Positions 1 through 6,870 of a DNA stretch of 10,046 bases are shown here, in pieces. The first letter of the stretch is position 1. Each line of letters opens with the position of its first letter. The translations under genes were made by a program, and so were the position numbers. Below the pieces are notes generated by a model. The model was not told the DNA's origin, searched no databases, and saw nothing but the letters and a program-made list of their open reading frames with translations. Source of the DNA: an uncultured Woeseia sp. (GTDB taxonomy: Bacteria > Pseudomonadota > Gammaproteobacteria > Steroidobacterales > Woeseiaceae); contig CALALV010000056.1 of NCBI GenBank assembly GCA_937925605.1, positions 1 through 10,046 on the forward strand. Direction: 5' to 3'.

Positions 1-131
1 TCGCGGTGACAGGATCCGTCACTTTTCGACGGCGTATTCGGCGATCGGCGACAGCCGTTTTACATAGTCGCGAAAGCCCTTATGCCCAAATGTTCGCTCG
101 GGCCGGCAGCCTGTCGCGTTAACCTGTTTCA
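1..131. other. Window-edge intergenic region, no confident gene
   Basis: This is upstream DNA of the GlxA-type gene. On the minus strand a 37-codon frame (132-19, TTG start) reads with fairly ordinary composition and ends GFRDYVKRLSPIAEYAVEK. It has no clear ribosome binding site and cannot be matched to a family. No terminator or strong promoter is seen; only the weak TAACCT (120-125) precedes the gene. Confidence 0.3.
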
Positions 132-1115
132 ATGACCCCGGGACATCGCGTGACGATGCTGATCTATCCCGAGGCCCAGATGCTCGACATCACCGGGCCG
201 CTGGAAGTGTTCGCGCGCACGGCGCGCTGGCTCGACGAGCACCGCTACGGCACGCCCGGCGCCTACCGGATCGAACTCGTTGCCCGGCGGCCCGGCCCGG
301 TTCGCTGCTCGTCCGGCCTGGAGATCGTCGCGACGCGTCCGTTCGCAGACGTCGGTGCGACGGACACCCTGCTGGTGACCGGCGGTCTCGGCTACGCGCA
401 GGCCGCAGCCGACGAGGAACTGCTGGCATGGCTGCGCGAAGTTGCCGCGCGCACGCCGCGGGTTGCGTCTATCTGCACGGGCGCCCTGCTGCTCGCCCGC
501 GCCGGCCTGCTCGACCACCGGCGCGCGACGACTCACTGGGCCTACTGCGACGAACTCGCCCGCGCCGGCGACGGCGTCCGGGTCGACGCCGACGCGATCT
601 ACGTGCGCGACGGCAACCTGATGACCTCGGCCGGGGTCACGTCCGGCATCGACATGGCGCTGGCCATGGTGGAAGAGGACTGGGGGCAGCCGGTGGCCGT
701 CGCCATCGCGCGGCAGCTCGTCATGTACCTGAAGCGCCCGGGCGGGCAATCGCAGTTCAGCGAGCAGCTGCGCGCACAGTCGACGGACTCCGGCCGCATC
801 CAGCGCCTGCAGCTCTGGATCCTGCAACACCTCGGCGAGGACCTGTCGGTTCCGGCGCTGGCCCGCCGGGTATCGATGAGCGAGCGCTCGTTCTCGCGGC
901 GCTTCCACGCCGCGACCGGCACGTCGCCGGCCAAGTACGTCGAACGCTGCCGGGTCAGTGCCGCGCGTCGCAAGCTGGAGCAGACCGCCCACCAGCTCGA
1001 GCGGATCGCGACCGCCTGCGGTTTCCGTTCAGGCGAAATCCTGCGGCGGGCGTTCATGCGCGAACTCGGGGTCTCTCCGTCGGCCTATCGCGAGCGTTTT
1101 CGCAGCGCACGCTAG
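132..1115 (+). CDS. GlxA family transcriptional regulator (DJ-1/PfpI domain plus AraC HTH)
   Basis: This is a cytoplasmic DNA-binding regulator of 327 residues, the usual length for the GlxA family. The N-terminal half (about 7-190) is a DJ-1/PfpI class I glutamine amidotransferase-like domain. It begins with the LIYPEAQMLDITGPLEVF strand-turn, has the nucleophile-elbow segment ASICTGALLLA with Cys115, and contains the family signature GVTSGIDMAL at 168-177. The C-terminal part (about 225-325) is an AraC/XylS double helix-turn-helix: the first HTH is near 237-258 and the second near 288-323, ending in the classic GVSPSAYRERF. In this family the DJ-1 part is a sensor rather than a known enzyme; the ligand here is unknown. 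No Shine-Dalgarno is visible before ATG 132. A weak -10-like TAACCT at 120-125 ends seven bases before the ATG, which fits a leaderless mRNA. In-frame GTG 150 and ATG 156 are less likely, because they would cut into the first strand. The target genes cannot be named. Confidence 0.95.
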   Translation: MTPGHRVTMLIYPEAQMLDITGPLEVFARTARWLDEHRYGTPGAYRIELVARRPGPVRCSSGLEIVATRPFADVGATDTLLVTGGLGYAQAAADEELLAWLREVAARTPRVASICTGALLLARAGLLDHRRATTHWAYCDELARAGDGVRVDADAIYVRDGNLMTSAGVTSGIDMALAMVEEDWGQPVAVAIARQLVMYLKRPGGQSQFSEQLRAQSTDSGRIQRLQLWILQHLGEDLSVPALARRVSMSERSFSRRFHAATGTSPAKYVERCRVSAARRKLEQTAHQLERIATACGFRSGEILRRAFMRELGVSPSAYRERFRSAR

Positions 1116-1119
1116 ACCG

Positions 1120-1135
1120 CCGCGGCCGGCCGCGG
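1120..1135. repeat. 16-bp perfect GC palindrome between the GlxA-type gene and the peptidase gene
   Basis: CCGCGGCCGGCCGCGG is its own reverse complement. It begins four bases after the TAG of the upstream gene and ends five bases before the TAGAAT -10-like element of the next gene, so it covers the place where the -35 box should be. It could be an operator, a GC-rich stem at a transcript end (there is no T-run, so it is not a standard terminator), or chance in GC-rich DNA. Confidence 0.5.
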
Positions 1136-1140
1136 GCCGG

Positions 1141-1152
1141 TAGAATCGGCGC
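1141..1152 (+). promoter_or_regulatory. Probable -10 element with CGGCGC discriminator, leaderless arrangement
   Basis: TAGAAT (1141-1146) matches TATAAT at five of six positions and is followed by CGGCGC and then directly by ATG 1153. The start codon therefore lies at the expected transcription start, which implies a leaderless transcript. No -35 hexamer is visible, because that position is occupied by the GC palindrome. No Shine-Dalgarno is present. Confidence 0.5.
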
Positions 1153-1836
1153 ATGCCTTTCCTCGTTCTCGGCATCTTGATCGTCGCGCTCGTTTTCGGC
1201 CCCGGGATCTGGGTCCGGCGGGTCATGGCGCGCTATGCGAAGCCCGCGGACCGCTACCCGGGCACCGGCGGCGAGCTAGCGCGACAGCTGCTGGACGGTG
1301 CCGGGCTGGCCGGGGTCGGGGTCGAGGAGACGACGGCCGGCGACCACTACGACCCCCGCGACCGGGTCGTGCGGCTGTCTTCCGACAACTACGGCGGCCG
1401 CTCGCTGACCGCGGTCACGGTGGCGGCCCACGAGGTCGGCCACGCGCTGCAGGACGCCGACGGCTACCGCCCGCTGCGCTACCGGACGCGCCTCGTGAGC
1501 ATGGCTCAGGGTGCCGAGAAGCTGGGCGCGGGTATCCTGCTGGCCGCGCCGTTCCTGGGCCTGCTGAGCCGCGCGCCCTCGCTCGGCGCGCTCATGTTCC
1601 TCGGCGGACTCCTCACGCTCGGCACCAGCGTGCTGGTGCACGCGCTGACCCTGCCGACCGAGATCGACGCCAGTTTCCGCCGTGCGCTGCCGCTGCTCGA
1701 TCGCGAACGGGTCCTGAAGCCGGTCGACCGGCCACACGCCCGGCGGCTGCTCACAGCGGCGGCGCTCACCTACGTCGCCGCTTCGCTAATGAGCCTCCTG
1801 AACGTCGCCCGTTGGATCGCGATCCTGAGACGCTAG
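1153..1836 (+). CDS. Membrane zinc metallopeptidase, YugP / Zn_peptidase_2 family
   Basis: This is a predicted integral-membrane zinc-dependent protease of 227 residues, the normal length for the YugP-like family (PF04298). A hydrophobic N-terminal segment (about 2-20) is followed by a soluble stretch with a conserved NYGGRSLTAVTVAAHEVGHALQ region. HEVGH at 93-97 supplies two zinc-ligand histidines and the catalytic glutamate. The downstream LPTEIDAS motif (Glu170) is the likely third ligand. Two further hydrophobic segments lie at about 124-138 and 143-166, and another near the C terminus (about 198-223). The family fold is a membrane-anchored protease; its substrate is generally unknown. 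The ATG at 1153 has no Shine-Dalgarno but sits directly after a -10-like TAGAAT, suggesting a leaderless message and transcription independent of the GlxA-type gene 37 bases upstream. All motifs are intact and the gene appears functional. Confidence 0.92.
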   Translation: MPFLVLGILIVALVFGPGIWVRRVMARYAKPADRYPGTGGELARQLLDGAGLAGVGVEETTAGDHYDPRDRVVRLSSDNYGGRSLTAVTVAAHEVGHALQDADGYRPLRYRTRLVSMAQGAEKLGAGILLAAPFLGLLSRAPSLGALMFLGGLLTLGTSVLVHALTLPTEIDASFRRALPLLDRERVLKPVDRPHARRLLTAAALTYVAASLMSLLNVARWIAILRR

Positions 1837-1900
1837 GCGGCCCGGGGCTTGATAATCGGCAAAATTGATCCATTTTCAGGTGGTTTGGCGGGGAATCCGC

Positions 1901-1909
1901 TGCTATGAT
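1901..1909 (+). promoter_or_regulatory. Probable extended -10 promoter of the EF-G 2 gene
   Basis: TGCTATGAT fits the extended -10 pattern TGnTATAAT (TATGAT at 1904-1909, five of six). No good -35 is found at 16-18 bases, which is tolerable for an extended -10 promoter. The predicted transcription start is near 1916, leaving a leader of about 190 bases before ATG 2108. A second -10-like GATAATCGGC lies at 1851-1860. The region is visibly more AT-rich than its flanks. Confidence 0.45.
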
Positions 1910-1915
1910 CCGCGC

Positions 1916-2107
1916 CCGACGGCCGATATGCCTCGCCAGTTTGACAGCCGGGTTTGGCGGTTCGCCTTCCTTTCGGCGCCGAACGTATTGAGCCCGTGGC
2001 GGCAACCAGGATACCGACAAGCGTGCCGTGCAGCGTGATTTCACCCTGTGCGGCTGTGCCTGTTCCGCGCCCGGGCACCCAAGTTTCTGACGAAGTGACC
2101 TACTGAC
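1916..2107 (+). promoter_or_regulatory. Long 5' leader of the EF-G 2 gene, no recognised RNA element
   Basis: About 190 bases separate the predicted start of transcription from the EF-G 2 ATG. The 10-mer GGTTTGGCGG occurs at 1951-1960 and also at 1882-1891, just upstream. A following segment, GTTCGCC...GGCGCCGAAC (about 1960-1983), can form an imperfect hairpin. I do not recognise a riboswitch, T-box or ribosomal-protein leader. A 36-codon ATG frame (1928-2038) is present but has weak third-position G/C bias and no ribosome binding site, so I do not call it a gene. Confidence 0.3.
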
Positions 2108-4192
2108 ATGAGAGACCTGAACATCTACCGCAACATCGGCATCTTCGCCCACGTGGATGCCGGCAAGACCACGACGACCGAGCGCATCCTCAAGCTCACC
2201 GGCAAGATCCACAAGATCGGCGAGGTGCACGACGGTGCCGCGACGACCGACTTCATGGAGCAGGAGCAGGAACGCGGGATCACGATCCAGTCCGCCGCGA
2301 CCAGCTGCGAATGGAACGGTCATCGCCTGAACATCATCGACACGCCGGGACACGTGGACTTCACGATCGAGGTCTATCGCAGCCTGAAAGTGCTGGACGG
2401 CGGCGTGGGCGTATTCTGTGGTTCGGGCGGCGTCGAGCCACAGTCGGAGACGAACTGGCGCTACGCCAACGACTCCGAGGTCGCGCGCATCATCTTCGTC
2501 AACAAGCTGGACCGGGTGGGCGCGGATTTCTACCGGGTCGTCAAGCAGATCAAGGACGTGCTCGGCGCGCACCCGCTGGTCATGGTCCTGCCGATCGGCG
2601 TCGAGGACAATTTCCGGGGCATCGTCGACCTGCTGACGCGCAAGGCCTGGGTCTGGGACGATTCGGGCGACCCGACCGCCTACACCGAGCAGGACGTGCC
2701 GGCCGACATGGTCGACAAGGTCGAGGAATACCGCGAGAAGCTGATCGAGACTGCGCTCGAGCAGGACGACGCGCTGCTGGAGAAGTACCTCGAGGGCGAG
2801 GAGCCGTCGGTCGAGGACCTCAAGCGCTGCATCCGCAAGGGCACGATCAACCTCGACTTCTTCCCGACCTACTGCGGTTCTGCGTTCAAGAACAAGGGCG
2901 TACAGAACGTTCTTAATGCAGTGGTTGACTACCTGCCGAACCCGACCGAGGTCAAGCCGCAACCGGAAATCGACCTCGAGGGCAACGAGACCGGCGGCTT
3001 CGCACACGTCGATCCGAAGAAGCCGCTGCGCGCCCTCGCCTTCAAGATCATGGACGACCGCTACGGCGCGCTGACCTTCACGCGCGTCTACTCCGGCGTC
3101 ATGAAGAAGGGCGACACGGTGCTGAACACCTTCACCGGCAAGACCGAGCGCATCGGCCGCATCGTCGAGATGCACGCGAACTCGCGCACGGAACTCGACC
3201 AGGCGCAGGCCGGTGACATCGTCGCGCTGCTCGGCATGAAGAACACCCAGACCGGCCACACGCTCGCCGACGTCAACAAGCCGGCGACGCTCGAGCCGAT
3301 GGTGTTCCCGGACCCCGTCATCTCGATCGCCATCGCGCCGAAGGACAAGGCCGGCAACGAGAAGCTGTCGATCGCGCTGAACAAGATGGTCCAGGAGGAC
3401 CCGTCGTTCCGCATCATGACCGACGAGGACTCCGGCGAGACGATCATGATGGGCATGGGCGAACTGCATCTCGATATCAAGGTCGACATTCTGCGTCGTA
3501 CCCACAAGGTCGAGGTCGAGGTGGGCAAGCCGCAGGTCGCCTACCGGGAGACGATCACGCAGACGATCGAGGACTCCTACACCCACAAGAAGCAGACGGG
3601 TGGCTCGGGACAGTTCGCGAAGATCGACTACCGCATCGAGCCGGGCGAGACGAACTCCGGCTATACCTTCGAATCACTCGTCACGGGCGGCAACGTGCCG
3701 CGCGAGTACTGGGGCGCGATCGAGAAGGCCTTCAGGGGCTCGCTGGACGAAGGCGTGCTCGCCGGCTACCCGGTGCTGGACGTCAAGTTCGCGCTGCTCG
3801 ACGGTGCATTCCACGCGGTCGACTCGTCCGCGCTGGCCTTCGAGATCGCGACCCGCGCGGCCTACCGCAAGTCCTTGCCGAAAGCCGGCCCGCAGCTGCT
3901 CGAGCCGATCATGAAGGTGGACGTGTTCACGCCGGAGGAGCACGTCGGCGACGTGATCGGCGATCTGAACCGCCGCCGCGGCATGATCAAGTCGCAGGAG
4001 TCGGGCCCGACCGGCACCCGCGTCAAGGCGGAGGCGCCGCTGGCCGACATGTTCGGCTACATCGGCCACCTGCGCACGATGACCTCGGGCCGCGGCCAGT
4101 TCTCGATGGAGTTCTCGCACTACGCGCCCTGCCCGCAGAACGTCGCGGAAGCGGTCATCAAGGAGACGCAGGAGCGCAAGGCGAAGAAGTAG
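2108..4192 (+). CDS. fusA2: Elongation factor G, EF-G 2 type paralogue
   Basis: This is a translational GTPase of 694 residues, full length for EF-G; it catalyses ribosomal translocation and/or ribosome recycling with RRF. The G motifs are all intact: AHVDAGKT (14-21), ERGIT (55-59), DTPGH (78-82), NKLD (132-135) and the G5 region GSAFKNKG (257-264). Domains II-V follow; domain IV carries GSGQFAKIDY and the tip-loop segment GAFHAVDSS with its conserved His. The pattern ILKLTGKIHKIGEVHDGA and CGSGGVEPQSETNWRYANDSEVA resembles the EF-G 2 subgroup known from gammaproteobacteria more than the canonical str-operon FusA. The gene also stands alone, with no rpsL, rpsG or tuf next to it, so a second, canonical fusA elsewhere is expected (inference). 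The ribosome binding site is poor: GAAG ends 12 bases before ATG. A strong terminator follows 22 bases after the stop codon. Whether this copy does translocation, recycling or a stress role is unresolved. Confidence 0.95.
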   Translation: MRDLNIYRNIGIFAHVDAGKTTTTERILKLTGKIHKIGEVHDGAATTDFMEQEQERGITIQSAATSCEWNGHRLNIIDTPGHVDFTIEVYRSLKVLDGGVGVFCGSGGVEPQSETNWRYANDSEVARIIFVNKLDRVGADFYRVVKQIKDVLGAHPLVMVLPIGVEDNFRGIVDLLTRKAWVWDDSGDPTAYTEQDVPADMVDKVEEYREKLIETALEQDDALLEKYLEGEEPSVEDLKRCIRKGTINLDFFPTYCGSAFKNKGVQNVLNAVVDYLPNPTEVKPQPEIDLEGNETGGFAHVDPKKPLRALAFKIMDDRYGALTFTRVYSGVMKKGDTVLNTFTGKTERIGRIVEMHANSRTELDQAQAGDIVALLGMKNTQTGHTLADVNKPATLEPMVFPDPVISIAIAPKDKAGNEKLSIALNKMVQEDPSFRIMTDEDSGETIMMGMGELHLDIKVDILRRTHKVEVEVGKPQVAYRETITQTIEDSYTHKKQTGGSGQFAKIDYRIEPGETNSGYTFESLVTGGNVPREYWGAIEKAFRGSLDEGVLAGYPVLDVKFALLDGAFHAVDSSALAFEIATRAAYRKSLPKAGPQLLEPIMKVDVFTPEEHVGDVIGDLNRRRGMIKSQESGPTGTRVKAEAPLADMFGYIGHLRTMTSGRGQFSMEFSHYAPCPQNVAEAVIKETQERKAKK

Positions 4193-4214
4193 GCGCCTGC
4201 CCTGCCGCCGCACG

Positions 4215-4245
4215 AAAAACGCCCGCGAACGCGGGCGTTTTTTTT
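4215..4245. terminator. Strong intrinsic terminator, probably bidirectional
   Basis: The left arm AAAAACGCCCGC (4215-4226) pairs perfectly over 12 bases with GCGGGCGTTTTT (4231-4242) around a GAAC loop. A run of eight T (4238-4245) follows on the plus strand, and five A precede the GC stem, giving a T-run when read from the minus strand. It ends the EF-G 2 transcript and, 40 bases beyond the SDR stop codon, the converging five-gene operon. Confidence 0.93.
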
Positions 4246-4284
4246 GTTGCCGCCCGCGGCCCGGACCGGCAGCGGGCCCTGCCC

Positions 4285-5244
4285 CTACTCCGCCTGCCGC
4301 GCGAGCCGGGAGCGCTGCAGGGCGGCGTCGAGCATCTGCACGAGGGCTTCGCGGTCGTAGCTGTGCGCATGGTCTTCGTTGAGCTGGACCAGCTCCTCGA
4401 TCGCCTTCGTTATCGTGATCTCGGCCTCGCGCTGGGTCGGCGTCACCATGTAACGGCGCTTCGGTCGCTCGTCGAACAGCGCGTGCTCGACGGCCTCGGC
4501 GACCGCGTCGGGTTCCGGGTAACGGCTGCGGTCGGCCATGCCGACCTGCATCGCGCGCAGCCGGTCCCCGTAGCGTTCGCTCTCGAGGTCCACGTTGCCT
4601 TCTTCCAGGCGTTTCTCGATCGTCTCGCCGATCCGCGAATTGAAGTTGCCGGGTTCGATGGCAATGACCTCGACGCCGAACGGCGCGAGCTCGGCGGCGA
4701 GCGCATCGGTGTAGGCCTCGATTGCGTGCTTGCTCATGCTGTAGATGCCAAGGCCGCCGCCGCTCAGGATGCCGGAGATCGAGCTGATGTTGACGACCCG
4801 GCCGCCGGACTCGAGCAGCAGCGGCGCGAAGGCCTGGGTGACCCTGTAGGGACCGTAGACGTTGACGTCGAACAGCCACTCGAGCTCGGCGATGTCGGTC
4901 TCGATCAGCGGCCCGATGCTGGCGACGCCCGCGTTGTTGACGAGCCCGTGCAGGCCGCGCCCGGCCGCGGTGATTTTCCGGACGGCCGCCTCGATGTCCT
5001 CCGGGTACGTCACGTCGAGGCGCACGGCCTCGACGTTGGGCATGGCATCCAGGCGTGCCAGGTCCTCGGCCTTGCGCGCGCCCGCAAAGACATGGAACCC
5101 GTTGGAGGACAGGCGTTCGGTGATCTTGAGGCCGATGCCCGAGGAGGCCCCCGTGACCAGCACGGCCGGCGAATGTTCGTCTGCGACCGCTCCGCGGGCG
5201 AGCAGCAGCGCAAACAGCAGAACGGCGTGCAGTGTTCGATTCAT
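4285..5244 (-). CDS. Short-chain dehydrogenase/reductase with N-terminal signal peptide
   Basis: This is an NAD(P)-dependent oxidoreductase of the classical SDR family; the substrate is unknown. I place the start at the ATG at 5244 (319 residues), because GGAG lies six bases upstream of it. The ATG two codons earlier (5250) abuts that GGAG and leaves no spacing. Residues 1-21 look like a Sec signal peptide: a basic N-region with Arg3, a hydrophobic core LLFALLLA, and an AVA/DEH cleavage site after Ala21. The Rossmann core then follows: TGASSGIG (31-38), Arg57 after strand 2 (which favours NADP(H)), NNAG (103-106), and the catalytic set Ser155, Tyr168 and Lys172 in YSMSK. The tail after about 265 is long and charged. 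It is the last gene of the five-gene operon, 31 bases after the GST. A signal peptide on a dinucleotide-dependent enzyme is odd, because free NAD(P)H is not expected in the periplasm; the segment may instead act as a membrane anchor. Confidence 0.9.
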   Translation of the reverse strand: MNRTLHAVLLFALLLARGAVADEHSPAVLVTGASSGIGLKITERLSSNGFHVFAGARKAEDLARLDAMPNVEAVRLDVTYPEDIEAAVRKITAAGRGLHGLVNNAGVASIGPLIETDIAELEWLFDVNVYGPYRVTQAFAPLLLESGGRVVNISSISGILSGGGLGIYSMSKHAIEAYTDALAAELAPFGVEVIAIEPGNFNSRIGETIEKRLEEGNVDLESERYGDRLRAMQVGMADRSRYPEPDAVAEAVEHALFDERPKRRYMVTPTQREAEITITKAIEELVQLNEDHAHSYDREALVQMLDAALQRSRLARQAE

Positions 5245-5275
5245 GGACATCTCCGTGTCGCGCCCGGCGGACGCA

Positions 5276-5947
5276 TCAGTTCATCAGGGCGTAGGGTCCG
5301 CCCTTCTCCAGCGCAGCCTGGTAGGCCGGGCGCGCGTGTATCGTGTCGAGAAAGCGCCGCAGCTCCGGCCAGCCGCTGTCGATGCCGACCCGCACCGACG
5401 CAGCCTCGACCGGGAAGCTCATCTGGATATCGGCCGCCGTCATCTCGCGGCCGGCGAACCACGGCTGCTTTGTGAGCGTGCTCTCCATCCAGTCGAGTGC
5501 ACGTCGCGTGTTCGGGTCGATGAAATTGCCGCGGACCTTGCCGGCGATGCCGCGCGCGATCGGCTTGACGAAAAACGGCATCGGCGCATTCTCGATGCGG
5601 TTGAAGATCAGCGACATCACCATCAGCGGCATGAAACTGCCCTCGGCATAGTGCATCCAGTAGCGGTACTGCTCGTAGTCGGGCGTGCCGGCCGGCGGCA
5701 CGAGGCGTCCGTTCCCGTAGTGCTCGAGGACGTATTCGATGATCGCGCCCGACTCGGCGATCGTGCGCTCGCCGTCCGTGATGACCGGTGCCTTGCCGAG
5801 GGGATGGACCGCGATCAGCTCGGGTGGCGCGAGGCTCGTCTCCGGGTCGCGTGCGTAGCGGCGGATCTCGTAATCGAGGTCCAGCTCCTCGAGCAGCCAG
5901 AGTATCCGCTGCGAGCGCGAATTTTCGAGGTGGTGAACCGTGATCAT
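5276..5947 (-). CDS. Glutathione S-transferase
   Basis: This is a cytosolic glutathione S-transferase-like protein of 223 residues, the normal length. It conjugates or reduces electrophiles and peroxides with glutathione. The N-terminal thioredoxin-fold domain (about 1-80) begins ITVHHLENSRSQRILWLLEE, with candidate catalytic serines Ser10 and Ser12. It has the cis-proline Pro54 in GKAPVITDG and the glutathione-gamma-glutamyl contact Glu65-Ser66 in AESGAIIEY. The all-helical C-terminal domain follows, with the conserved WFAGREMTAADIQMSFP stretch (the N-capping box region). The sequence resembles the proteobacterial GST group with an LAPPEL..HPLGK signature. The ATG overlaps the stop of the DUF1993 gene by four bases (ATGA), and AGGA lies six bases upstream, so translational coupling is likely. 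The substrate cannot be read from sequence. Confidence 0.95.
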   Translation of the reverse strand: MITVHHLENSRSQRILWLLEELDLDYEIRRYARDPETSLAPPELIAVHPLGKAPVITDGERTIAESGAIIEYVLEHYGNGRLVPPAGTPDYEQYRYWMHYAEGSFMPLMVMSLIFNRIENAPMPFFVKPIARGIAGKVRGNFIDPNTRRALDWMESTLTKQPWFAGREMTAADIQMSFPVEAASVRVGIDSGWPELRRFLDTIHARPAYQAALEKGGPYALMN

Positions 5948-6474
5948 TCGCCGTCCTGCACCGGCATCCGGCCGCCGGCGAGGAAATCCGCCTTGCCGAT
6001 CTCGAGACCGTTGTGCCGCAGCAGGTTGTAGGCGGTCGTTACGTGAAAATAGAAGTTCGGCAGCACGAATCCCAGCACGTAGTCGCGGCCGCTGAAGCGG
6101 AGCGTGCCGACGCGCAGCTTCAGGGTGATTTCCCGGTCCTCGGCGCCGTCGAAATCCCCCGGGCTGAAGGTCGCGAAATACTCGAGGGCCTTGCGAATGC
6201 GTTCCCGGACCTCGGCGAAGGTACGCTCGTTGTCTTCCCAGGAGGGCGGTTCCCTGCCGCTCAGGCGTGCGGCCGCGCCTTTGCCGACGTCCGTTGCGAT
6301 GCGCACCTGGTGGACGAAGGTCAACATGTCCGGGTACAGGCGGGCCTGCAGCAATGCGTCAGGATCGATCTCGCGCTCCTCGGCCCAGCGCGCGGCCATG
6401 CCGACGATGCGATCGAGGTGCGTCAGCATGCGGGTCATGACGCCGATGGTCTGGTCGAAAACGCTGATGCTCAT
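5944..6474 (-). CDS. DUF1993 family protein
   Basis: This protein of 176 residues matches the DUF1993 family in length and pattern: a helical protein starting ISVFDQTIGVMTRMLTHLDRI, a central YPDMLTFVHQVRIATDVGKGAAARL stretch, and a C-terminal NFYFHVTTAYNLLRHNGLEIGKADFL block. The family has a DinB-like four-helix character (established knowledge, recalled), and conserved histidines in the C-terminal helices could bind metal, but no biochemical activity is assigned. There is no signal peptide, so it is cytoplasmic. The ATG at 6474 has CGGAG five bases upstream. The gene lies 12 bases after the membrane-protein gene and overlaps the GST start by four bases, so it is firmly inside the operon. 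DUF1993 genes next to GST genes would fit a detoxification role; that is inference. Confidence 0.85.
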   Translation of the reverse strand: MSISVFDQTIGVMTRMLTHLDRIVGMAARWAEEREIDPDALLQARLYPDMLTFVHQVRIATDVGKGAAARLSGREPPSWEDNERTFAEVRERIRKALEYFATFSPGDFDGAEDREITLKLRVGTLRFSGRDYVLGFVLPNFYFHVTTAYNLLRHNGLEIGKADFLAGGRMPVQDGE

Positions 6475-6486
6475 GATTGCTCCGGG

Positions 6487-6870
6487 CTACAGGTCCAGTT
6501 CGTTGCGGCGCCGGTACTGCCAGGTCAGCCAGGCCAGCAGCAGCGTGACGACGACGGCGACCGGCTCGAAGGCATCGCCGAGCAGCCGCCTCGGCGTCTG
6601 CGCGTGGAAGATCGCGAAGAAGCCGTGGCAGGTCAGCAGGACGCCGATCCAGAATGCGCTGTACTTCGCCCACGGCCGGTCGCGGTAACCGTGCCGGGCG
6701 ATATTGCCGGTCAGGAGCGGGAACACCAGCAGCACGGTCGGAATGATGTAGTGCTTGCCGACGATGAACTGGTACAGCACCGCGGCCAGGCCCGCGGCCG
6801 TCACGACGACCAGCAGGGTTTCGAGCCCGTACTTGAGCGTGAAGGCCTTGCGCAGCGGGTGCCAGGTCAC
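6487..6870 (-). CDS. Small four-helix inner-membrane protein, function unknown
   Basis: I do not recognise the family. The 127-residue product has four hydrophobic segments, at about 17-37, 41-57, 69-89 and 102-118. A basic N-terminus (KAFTLKYG) and positively charged loops between helices 2 and 3 (RHGYRDRPWAK) and after helix 4 (RRR) suggest N-in, C-in topology by the positive-inside rule. No catalytic motif or metal site is evident, apart from scattered His and Cys (His40, Cys81-His82, His89) on helix 3 and its edges. The start is GTG at 6870, overlapping the upstream cupin stop by four bases (GTGA), with GGAG eight bases upstream. It ends 12 bases before the DUF1993 gene. The tight coupling on both sides makes it a real operon member despite the lack of a named family. 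Confidence 0.8.
   Translation of the reverse strand: MTWHPLRKAFTLKYGLETLLVVVTAAGLAAVLYQFIVGKHYIIPTVLLVFPLLTGNIARHGYRDRPWAKYSAFWIGVLLTCHGFFAIFHAQTPRRLLGDAFEPVAVVVTLLLAWLTWQYRRRNELDL

Noticed and set aside
1941..1946. Perfect TTGACA -35 box
   Set aside because: No -10-like hexamer is found 15-19 bases downstream, where the sequence is GC-rich, so it is probably chance.
1928..2038. 36-codon ATG frame in the EF-G 2 leader, as a possible leader peptide
   Set aside because: There is no Shine-Dalgarno, and third-position G/C (24 of 36 codons) is weak for this genome. It also lacks runs of one codon typical of attenuation peptides.
1766..3586. Very long open frame (606 codons) on the minus strand, antisense to the EF-G 2 gene
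   Set aside because: The plus strand encodes an intact EF-G. The antisense frame is a by-product of G/C-ending codons; its translation is Val/Asp/Arg/Leu-rich with no recognisable domain.
4252..4277. Inverted repeat GCCCGC...GCGGGC between the terminator and the SDR stop
   Set aside because: Six-base arms with a 14-base loop in GC-rich sequence are not significant beside the much stronger adjacent terminator.
4363..5475. 370-codon plus-strand frame opposite the SDR and GST genes
   Set aside because: Shadow of two well-supported minus-strand genes; its composition is repetitive Asp/Val/Gly/Arg and it has no start signals.
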